From NCBI GenBank assembly GCA_031772625.1, contig CM062804.1, positions 1,022,549,208 to 1,022,613,207 on the forward strand: a stretch of 64,000 nt of DNA, in the 5' to 3' direction. The stretch comes from Pinus tabuliformis. Taxonomy: Eukaryota > Streptophyta > Pinopsida > Pinales > Pinaceae. The notes beneath the pieces are model-generated. The model made no database searches. It worked only from the letters and a program-made list of their open reading frames with translations, and was not told the origin of the DNA. The position numbers were made by a program, and so were the translations under genes. Every line of letters starts with the position of its first letter. Position 1 is the first letter of the stretch. Positions 55,868 to 64,000 of the stretch are shown here, one piece after another.

Positions 55868-57493
55868 TTGAACCAAAGTGGAACCACTTTCTCTGCAAAC
55901 ATAGGGCCTCTAGAATGCAGAATTTAGGAACCTTTGTTAAGTGTTTCTTCCCTCTTTTTATAAGGAGAGGCAGAGCTTGAAAAATAGTTACAAAAATATC
56001 TTGGCCAAGTTCTAGTTGTCTTCTTGAATAGTTTTCTCGACATTTGAAGGCTCTACTACCCAAATCATTACAGTCGAATTTGATTTTTTTATTTAAAATA
56101 CAAAAGTTAAAGAATACCAAAACATGGGAAAACTAAATGGTGATGGAGCAAAATATCCCCCTTTCATTCTTGTGATGGCCTTACGAGTGTTACAGAATCA
56201 CAACTACCGACTCATCCATGACATAATTGTTTGCATTTCACTATCGGAGTGTTGCATGCCCTATAATATCGCTTTTGGCCCTCAATTTTGGTCATCTCTG
56301 TCTGTCCTAAATCCATTTATTTACCACTATATTCCATCATATTTCACCTATATATGCCTCGTTTTAGTCCTATATTTCATATTCAGGTAACTAATTAAGT
56401 TTTTCAATTTTTGGAATTTTTTGTAAAAATTGGGTTTTAAGAGTAAATTTCCACTACATTAAAAATCCCTGTAATAGCTTCAATGAAGTCATATCTGTAG
56501 GACACCTGGGAGAGAACTGAATGCATATTTGGAAAGCTTGGAAACCACGTATGAAGAAACACCTATTGGTTCAGTCAAACTGAGAAAAAATAAATCCGGT
56601 CAACCCTCGTCAAACTTGACTTGTCATTCAGGAATCCCTAGTAAAAAGGGGCAAATTTATTATTTTGTGGGATTTCTCCTGATTTTGTGAACCCGACTTG
56701 ATGAGTTCGACCTATATGGATGGAATAGGATAGATAATTTTTTTAGAGCCATTATAGCAAAGTTTGTTTATTATTTTCTTATTTAATCAGAGTTTATGGA
56801 CCATTCAAAGGTCGGGGGTTGTGCGTGTAATGTTGTATTAAGATTATTGGAGACTTTTGAGATAATTTGAAGAATCATTTCTACTGTTCTATTTTTTTCA
56901 TGCTGTGGATTCTTTATTAAGTTATTTGTAGCTAAAGAGTTCTTCAGGTGGACAAGGTAAGGTTGGAGGGCCCCCATACCAAGCTAAGTACACTTTGGTT
57001 AAATTTTGTATAAATTAGCATAGTTTTGATTCAGTATTTCTTGTTTCAGTTTTATGATTTACTTACTTAGATGTGTTATGGTTTTTGTATGATTTTTGGA
57101 TGATTTTGGTTTAAAATCTAATTTGCGTATGAAAGGACAACCAAAGGTTTAAGTTAAATTCTCTTTCTATCAAATTATGAATCACAACTAAAAATCATCC
57201 TTTTCAATTTCTTGAATTGTTTTTTGAATTCCAGTTTATGATTTGATGCAATGGTAATGTTGTTAGAGTAGAATTGTGAGGAAGGAAAACCAGGACCTCC
57301 TAAGTTAGGAGCCTCTTCCTTCACTTACTGCATCTTGCTTTAGTTTCTTTAAACTTAGAAATTATTTGTAATATGCATTTACCTTATCTGAAATTGACGT
57401 TATCTGAAATCCATATACTTTGGACGTGCTTCCAAGTCTACAGACCCAGATTGATAGGTGAAACACCTGTGTTAGTTTACTTAGTAAATTTAC
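55868..57493. other. Right inversion flank and likely 5' LTR region of ElI
   Basis: From 55868 the sequence is the other inversion flank (minus-strand open piece 55830-56120, no domain). Farther right it should include the 5' LTR that ends just before the primer site at 57504, but no partner LTR is in the window, so its left edge cannot be set. No gene recognised. Confidence 0.4.
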
Positions 57494-57503
57494 TTGACAT
57501 TTT

Positions 57504-57520
57504 TGGCGTCGTTTCCGGGG
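57504..57520 (+). promoter_or_regulatory. ElI primer binding site (tRNA-Asp-like)
   Basis: TGGCGTCGTTTCCGGGG, two changes from the common Tat/Athila site, five bases after the putative LTR end. Confidence 0.75.
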
Positions 57521-57737
57521 AAGCACACTTAGATAGAGTTGGTTAGGAAGATTGTTCAGAAAACATATAAAAAAAAACATAAAAACAAAAACACTTTTCA
57601 TTATGGTTATTCATGCTTAGATATAGAAATTAGAAAGGTAGATCCCCAAAACAAAACCCCCAACCAACTAACAAAAACTCATTAACTACAAAATCCATTT
57701 GCAAAAAAAAGATCTACAAAAAATGATGTTGTAGAAG

Positions 57738-58330
57738 CCATTTAGAGAAGGAGGGTATGCCACCACAAGGATGTTCTTAAACCCTTGTACACAATTTAGA
57801 ATGGTCACTAGGGATGAATCCTCATTTCAAAAGATAGAAAAGGAACAAAGAATGCATGAAGAAGATCCACAAGAAGAGAATATAGAAGCTTCTTCTAGTA
57901 ATCTTTGTAAGGAGATTAATGAGTTACAGATCACATGTGATGAAGTTCAAAGAATAGATTTATAAATTCAAGAATATCTAGCATATGATCCCTTGTGCAT
58001 TCATTATTTTGAACACATTACATAAGAAGAAATTTGTGATATGACAATTAAGGAGAACCAAGCAAACAAATATCATTTCAAAACTTGGTTTCAACTAGTC
58101 ATTAGGCCACAACACCACTCCATTTTTCAACATTCTTTAGCATCAAATCTTTATGATCAACTAATTTTTCAAGTCCAAGTATTCATTAAGGTATATTTTT
58201 CAAACTTGGATGTGATTCTACTTATGATCTTGTTACGCAAATGGATGCATTGGAAATTCTATTATACTTGAGAGAATCAATTATTTTTTATACAATAGAG
58301 CATGATAGAATAGAATAAATAATTAAATAG
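57738..58330 (+). pseudogene. ElI gag remnant
   Basis: Open pieces 57771-57965 (acidic, EEDPQEENIEASSSN) and 58041-58271. In another frame near 58213-58265 the translation reads DLVTQMDALEILLYL, a gag block also present in ElH near 36510. Stops and shifts break it. No zinc knuckle or protease seen after it. Confidence 0.5.
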
Positions 58331-60600
58331 GTAGAACTAGTTCACAATAAGACTTTTGGTTCAAACTCTCATGAATAAATTCTTCAGATCATTGTTCAAT
58401 ATTCATTTGGAAGGATTTCATGGAAAAATGTAGGATAATTTTCAAACCATGTTTTTAAACAAGGTATCTCTTGAGATATCTTTTTAAAATCCATTTGGAA
58501 TTTTCAATTTGGATCACAAATAAAAAATATGATCAAAATAAAAACTAGGTCTCAAGTGAAATTTTGATCACAGAGTTAGTACAACCTTGATTTGAGGGGT
58601 CGAATGGAAATATTTTAACATGATATTTATAGGGAATATATATCTTTTAATCTAGCTTCCAAATCAATTTGAATCACCTCAATCCGATATCATATGCAAA
58701 TGTTATGCTCAAAATACTAACTACTTGTCGAAAACTCTACATGGTGACAATTATAGGTCTTGACTGTTAATTTTCATATTTAACATACCAAATCATCTTA
58801 TTTTAAAAGAATTTTTATATGGGAGATATATATTCAAGTCTATATAAATAAAAAAAAATCAATCACCCCATTTTGAGTACAAATGAAAAATGTGTGCCAA
58901 ATTTAGTGACTGCATGTCCTAAAATCAACATAGTGAAACTCTATCGCCTAGTTATATTCATCAACAATTTTGTGATATCAAACCTAAGTATTTTAAAAAC
59001 CTATTTCTAATGAATAGAAAAAAAAATAATCTACTTTAATCTCCAATTTTAATCACATCGATCTAATCTTTAATGAAAAAGTTACACTCCAAGTAGTGAT
59101 TGTTGGTCTTGTAAAAAATTTACAAGAAGCTCTATCAAACATGGTACTCCTCATAATTTTTCATGTATCATTTTAAATAATTTTGAAAACTTGTTTATAC
59201 TGGAAGTAACCATTTGAATTCACTTCAACTTTGATTTGGAATCACTCTAATTGTAAATAAAAAAAATATTTTGTGAACAAAATACCGCTAGGAGGTCTAG
59301 GTTGGCCACCATTCCTCAAGGGGTAAATGAATGCATTTTCTTTGTATATCATATTTGGACTTGTTGTTAAGAATTTCTTGTAATTATTTTACATATTTCT
59401 TGGATGAAGAGAGATTGTACACCTCTCTTAATTCATCATCTAATATTGTATTGCAGGTAAATGCTTTGTTTTTGCAGGTCATAAGAAGAATTAGGGAGTG
59501 AACTTCATGGATGGACTTTTCAAAGTCAATCTTTAAAAGTTCATATCTATGAATATGAAATGAAAATATCCAAGTCAAAATAAAGTGGAATTCAGTTGAT
59601 GTTTATTTCATTCAAAGAAACTCAAAACTCGTGAAGCTTTCTTTCAGTTGCTGACCAACAACACCAACAACCCTACAACATGAATCAAGATCGAGGAAAA
59701 AGGCATGAAGCTAATCATTAGAAGAATAAGTCAAGTTTTTGTACCATGAAAATTCGCATCCATTGCCTAAGAAGCCTTTCAAAAGCCATATTTTTCATCA
59801 TGTTATTCATCTACCATATTCTATGCTAAGCTTCATAATAATTCAGATCTACCATATTGAAGTCCAGATCTATTATCTATCTATCCATATACTCATAAAT
59901 CATGATTTCAACCTATCTTACTTTCATAATATTTCCATACATGCCTACACCATGATACCCTACCTCCATCCAGAAAAGAAAAGAATAAAAAAATTAGAAA
60001 AATATCAAAAATAATAAAGGAGTTTGGTTGTGAAAATCTAGGATACTGGCACAATACAAACTCGAATTCATATCAAAAAACTAACTTGTTTGGCCAATAT
60101 GAATTCTCTTTTATGTTTTAAAATTTCATTTTGCAGAATCATCCTCCAAAATTCAAAGACTTGAGGGTAGGTCTCAATATCAACAAGGGGAACTATTCAT
60201 AATAAACCAACAAACTATGCAACTGGTTTAATATCAAGCAGTTGTATTATAGAAGGGACCTGAGACATCATAATCAATATTTATCAGTAAGGGACCTGAA
60301 CAAGATCAATGTCATATGTTATTGTAGAAGAGACCTGATTATTCTTTAAATCAACATCAAAGGGACCTGAGAAGCAACTACAAGCATCTACAATCCAACA
60401 AAATCATTATGTAGAATTTATTTTGAGGTCAAAGTATCATCATTGTTAGCAAATGTCAAGTGTTTATAAAAGCGCTAAGGTCATTATCAACATAAGAAAA
60501 GAATTGACAAAGAGCTATCAAGTGAAAGGATAGTACTGGAAGTTTAAAGTATTCTTAATGCCTTCGATTTTGAAATTTTTTCTAAGATTGATAAACTAGT
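58331..60600. other. AT-rich, no recognised gene
   Basis: Open stretches 59739-60014 (+) and 59384-59578 (-) lack any recognised domain. GGGACCTGA recurs at about 60258, 60292 and 60361 with AGACCTGA at 60332, a weak local repeat. Confidence 0.4.
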
Positions 60601-60619
60601 TTAAACTTGAATATGCAGC

Positions 60620-60790
60620 ACCCCTATCCATGTATATATCATCCTACATTATCCTACATTAACCTATATCCTACATCACCCTACATTATATATATTTACC
60701 TCTTACATTATTCATTCACCTTATTACATTCATTAACCTTATTATAACCTTACATTCATCAATTCATCATTCACTCAACCACATTCATTT
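60620..60790. repeat. Low-complexity CTACATTA / ATTCATCA tract
   Basis: Runs of CATCCTACATTAT, CCTACAT, TTACATTCAT and CATTCATCA. Microsatellite-like, no function assigned. Confidence 0.6.
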
Positions 60791-60799
60791 GCATTTTTG

Positions 60800-61520
60800 A
60801 CCAAATGTTTTAGCCACATCTCCTTTTTGGGCCAATTTTTTTTTTGCCTCATGGAAAATTGCCTACAAAACAAGAAGGATTGGTCTCATGTGCTTACAAA
60901 ACAAGAACAAAGAGGGTTAGTATCATGAAAGAAAATGATGCATGATTCAATGATATATCTATGATGTTTGGATTTGAAATGACCTTAAAATGTTCATTTC
61001 AAAAGAGGAACAAATGCATCATGTAAAGGACAAGGAGGAAGAAAAAATTATGACCCTAAATGACAAGAAGGAAGAATAAATTATATGCATGGAAAAGGAC
61101 AATAAGGACTTTAAAAAATCGAAGTAATTACTAAAGAGAATGCAATTCAAAGTGTAAGGATCAAAGTAATTACTAAATGAAACACAATGTAAGGTGCATG
61201 AAATGCAAGGTTTATGCAATGCAAGATTCATGAATGAAACTAAAATCCATACAAAGACATGGTGAAGTGTGAAATGGTGGAACATAAACATAAAATAGAT
61301 TTTTTTTTAACTTTGAAAATGAACATGTATAAACCATAAAAAATTTGGCCCATAAATTCGATTTTGAAAATTGATGAGTGATGAATGGTCATTTCAAAAA
61401 GAGTAATTGTTATGAAAAAATACATCATGAGAAGGAAGACATTAAATTTTTAAGGACAAGGAAACAAGACAAATCATTTCATTGAAATCATCAGAGAAAG
61501 CAATGGAATGTAGTCTTGAT
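60800..61520. other. Purine-rich stretch with AAATGCAAGG-like words
   Basis: Plus strand is A/G-rich with repeated GAAGGA, AATTACTAAA and AATGCAAG phrases. No protein recognised on either strand. Confidence 0.4.
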
Positions 61521-61539
61521 GATACATTGAAAGGTGCAT
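61521..61539. repeat. SINE target site duplication, left copy
   Basis: 19 bp, GATACATTGAAAGGTGCAT; the right copy at 61777-61795 differs at one base. Confidence 0.85.
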
Positions 61540-61776
61540 CAAAGAGATTTAGAACAGTCGGTGAAAGAGCACGTTGTTAAGGCACTCCATATGCAAAAGG
61601 TAACTGGTTCTAGTCTCACCAATACCATAAAATCCAGCATGGTTTCCGCTAGTGCAGCTCAGGCCGGGTGCAATCCCTGGGCGAATTTGACGGCTTAGAT
61701 GCTCCTGAGTTGTGGCCTCTCAACCACAAGGTAAGAGTGATTTTCAGGATTCACCCACTTATCAACCAAAAAAAAA
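61540..61776 (+). mobile_element. tRNA-derived SINE
   Basis: 237 bp flanked by 19-bp duplications with one mismatch and ending in an A-rich tail (AACCAAAAAAAAA). The left part is tRNA-like: a degenerate A-box region near 61560-61585 and a B box GGTTCTAGTCT at 61606-61616. The body after the B box (GGCCGGGTGCAATCCCTGGG) is GC-rich compared with its surroundings. Together these are the hallmarks of a SINE copied by LINE machinery. No other copy in the window; family unknown. Confidence 0.85.
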
Positions 61777-61795
61777 GATACATTAAAAGGTGCAT
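61777..61795. repeat. SINE target site duplication, right copy
   Basis: GATACATTAAAAGGTGCAT, one base different from the left copy. Confidence 0.85.
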
Positions 61796-62645
61796 GTATA
61801 TGAATGAAATTGAATTCATTACAAAATCATATGTATGCAATGATAAAAGGAATCATATAATCAAACTCCTGCGTTTTAAGGGAAGAAAAAAAAACTTTTC
61901 AGAAAGCATATGTATATGAAATGAGGGTGCATGCAATTATAGCAAGGTTCACACACCAAGAGAAATTATAAGGAAAATCGATAAGGATGAAAGGGTCATA
62001 AAATGACAAAAAGGGAATATGACAGGTGTTGAAGACGATGGTCAAAAATTCAAATGTTGCATGAGAAAAGAGGCAATGGTCAGCACCTACACAGAAGCAG
62101 AGAAATGAAAGCTCAGACAATGAGTGCCAGTGCCTTCACACAGGAAGAAGAAAGGAAAATAAAAAAAATCAGAGAACACGGTGTTGTGATTAAAAACTCT
62201 AGTAGGAAGCTTGAAAACCCATAAGTAAAATTGATTTTATAAATGCAGTCAAGATGAAATCGAATTAAATCAAGGTGAATCAGTGAACAATTCCATGAAA
62301 AATGAAGAGTTACATTAACTAGAACTCGGAAATCAATCTGTGAGATACAAATCCCGTAAATCACGTGAAATCTTAGTGTTTGCTTTTCAATAGGATTACA
62401 AACCAGTTAAGTTTAAAAAATGGTCATCAGCAAAGAAAATAACTTTGAGTTTTAAGAGCAGTTGGCAACCTAAACTTGAGTTTGAAACTCCAAGTGATAA
62501 CATTGATAATGAGAGAAATAAGCGCTAAAAATTTATGAACAAAGTGTGAGTTATTGGTGAGTGAATTCAATGTTAAAACTGAGAGATATATGTGTGTTTC
62601 CATAAATCAATTTCATTTTTGTAGATAGACTATTGTAGTAAAGAG
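61796..62645. other. AT-rich, no recognised gene
   Basis: Minus-strand open stretches 61899-62120 and 62113-62364 encode hydrophobic, Phe/Cys-rich chains typical of the antisense of A-rich DNA; no motif. Confidence 0.4.
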
Positions 62646-62648
62646 GAA

Positions 62649-62733
62649 TCGATTCCATTGCTAGAGATGGATTGTGTATGGTAAAGAAAAGTCAATTTCA
62701 TTGCTGGAGATGGATTGTTGGTGGCAAAAGTAA
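62649..62733. repeat. Two-copy 43-bp tandem repeat
   Basis: TCGATTCCATTGCTAGAGAT and TCAATTTCATTGCTGGAGAT each followed by GGATTGT...GGTA/GGCA-AA. Confidence 0.7.
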
Positions 62734-63059
62734 ATCGAAATGCAAGGAGCAGAAGACTGTGAAATCGATTTCAAAAATAGTGCCTTATCTTTGTGAACAA
62801 ACAAGCAGTTACAAAGTGACAATTTGATATTACAAAGAAAGGTTTTTTTTTTTCATATTCGTGGGCATTCATCAGTCAAGGGATTTCCCCATCTTATACA
62901 GCAGTGATAGAGATAGTATCTCAACCCTAAAATTTGATACTTGAGCTCAAAAATTTATCCTCATCCTTGTGGGTATTCAATAGTGATTGAAATTTGCATA
63001 TCAGTCTAGTAAATCAACATTCCAGTTCAAAATTTTTGAGAATATATTACGAAGTCTTG

Positions 63060-63500
63060 GTAAGAAAATAGTTGCATTTTCGAAACATTTTCATTACTTT
63101 TAAACCGTATATCCATTTGATGCCAAATTTTGAGGAAAGATGCATTGATATAAGATGAATAAACCCATAAAATTTCACACCAAAGAGCTTTCATTTTTCT
63201 AGAAATCAACCATCATCATATACAACCATTTCCCATTTTTCTTGAATTATGTGCATTGAATTATCATGAAATTTAGCAAGGAGATGCATCATTGTGAGAT
63301 CAATAGATATGGTAAATTTCAAGTTAAACCGATTTGTATTTTTTAAGAAATCAAGCAATGTCACCTACAGCCAATTTGTCTTTTTCTCAAAATCCATGAT
63401 GACGATATTTCCAATTTTTGGTGAAGAGAAGCAATGGAGCGGTAGAAATATTTTTGCAAAATTTCAAAGAAACCCAGTTTGTAGTTTATGAGAAAATGGT
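63060..63500 (+). repeat. ~145-bp tandem repeats related to those in ElH
   Basis: Units align at AAATTTCACACCAAAGAGC (63168), AAATTTCAAGTTAAACCGA (63313) and AAATTTCAAAGAAACCCAG (about 63458), a 145-bp period. Each unit carries GAGATGCAT..., AAATTTCA..., AAGAAATCAA and a TCACCTACAGCCA-like phrase; the minus strand of 35520-35945 has the same order (GAGATGCAT, AAATTTCAGCG, AAGAAATCAACC, GTCACCTTCAGCCA). Confidence 0.75.
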
Positions 63501-63885
63501 TAATAAAGTTTGCTGCTACTTGTACAATGTTTGTTGCAACTTCATGTGCAAATTGCTTCAACTTCACCAACATTGCTAGAATAGAATGACCATTGCTTTG
63601 GAAAGATTTTGGGAAAGAAGATTCATGTCCTAAATTGGACAAGAAGAATGGTTTTGTTTATTAGGCATTGAGAAATGGAAATTATAGCTTGGTTGATACA
63701 AAGGTATGGGTTGCATAAGGACACTAATAAGGTTCAGATAAAGAAAATTAATACCCTCTTTCAACATCGAAGAAATATTTCAGACACATATCCAAAAGTA
63801 TGGGGATGGAAATGATTCACATGGAAAAGAGTTCAATTAATCCTTCAGTGTGCTCAAATTCAAGATCCTTTAAGTAGGCAAATAA

Positions 63886-64000
63886 AGGATAGCTCCAATT
63901 GAATTGACAGAGGAAGAAATGGAGAGGGTTATTATATTTCTTCAAGCAGAACAAGCAAAGGATTCTACATCAGGAGGTAGATCCATAGGCAGAACATCAG
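63886..64000 (+). other. Short open reading frame running off the window
   Basis: After a TAA at 63883 the frame is open to the edge and reads IELTEEEMERVIIFLQAEQA, then a Ser/Gly-rich piece. Composition looks coding, but only 38 codons are visible and no family is recognised. Confidence 0.3.

Larger units (their letters stand above)
57494..64000 (+). mobile_element. ElI: partial Tat/Athila-like LTR element
   Basis: An LTR end (TTGACA, 57494-57499) and a tRNA-Asp-type primer site start a plus-strand element. A gag remnant follows to about 58320, and 145-bp modules shared with ElH lie near 63060-63500. No RT, RNase H or integrase is seen in 6.5 kb, so it looks non-autonomous or heavily decayed. 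The 3' LTR would lie beyond the window; treating everything to the edge as one element is inference. Confidence 0.5.

Noticed and set aside
61555..61625. Functional tRNA gene
   Set aside because: Only a B-box-like and a weak A-box-like region are present, no cloverleaf can be closed, and the unit has SINE flanks and tail.

Overview
The window is AT-rich plant nuclear DNA made almost entirely of nested and decayed LTR retrotransposons. I see no intact host gene. Copia and Ty3/gypsy elements with plant-type tRNA-Met and tRNA-Asp-like primer sites, a chromodomain polyprotein, LTRs up to 1.9 kb, a tRNA-derived SINE and a broken plant-type AlgH/UPF0301 copy point to a seed plant with a large repeat-rich genome. 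A gymnosperm would fit, but the sequence does not prove it.

Layout, left to right. 1-4765: decayed Ty1/copia element (Cop1, + strand), cut by the window edge, with its 3' LTR at 3747-4765. 4850-10772: old gypsy gag/protease remnant (Gyp1, +) split by GypA (5869-9510, -), an internally deleted gypsy element. 10773-13543: no recognisable gene, one 283-bp-period duplication. 13544-21387: full-length, probably autonomous copia element CopC with a 1617-codon gag-pol. 21393-28254: AlgH/UPF0301 pseudogene region interrupted by the chromovirus ChrD (21739-27595, -). 28255-30959: AT-rich, no gene. 30960-40290: an ~810-bp tandem repeat broken at a unit boundary by ElH (31882-39454, -), a gag-only Tat/Athila-like element with 1.9-kb LTRs. 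40786-40948: tandem units ending in a perfect foldback. 41500-47700: unidentified minus-strand coding remnant split by GypB (41769-47611, -), the longer relative of GypA. 48715-49190: gypsy RT fragment. 49674-55867: a second chromovirus (ChrE), broken in reverse transcriptase and rearranged head to head. 55868-64000: AT-rich remnant of a Tat/Athila-like element (ElI, +) carrying a SINE at 61540-61776.

Five insertions (GypA, GypB, CopC, ChrD and the rearranged ChrE) can be bounded to the base by TG...CA termini and perfect 5-bp target duplications, and ElH by one with a single mismatch. By-eye LTR divergence ranks them CopC (about 1.5%), ChrD (about 2.7%), ChrE (about 4%), with GypA, GypB and ElH clearly older.

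The most informative structure is at 49674-55867. The two halves of one chromovirus face away from each other, carry inverse-complement target duplications (CAAAC / GTTTG), share private LTR variants and break at the same base of RT. A 3.6-kb inversion after insertion explains all of this. Another notable pattern is a ~145-bp tandem module shared by ElH and the far right of the window. I see no previously undescribed gene system; the novelty lies in rearrangements and repeat architecture.
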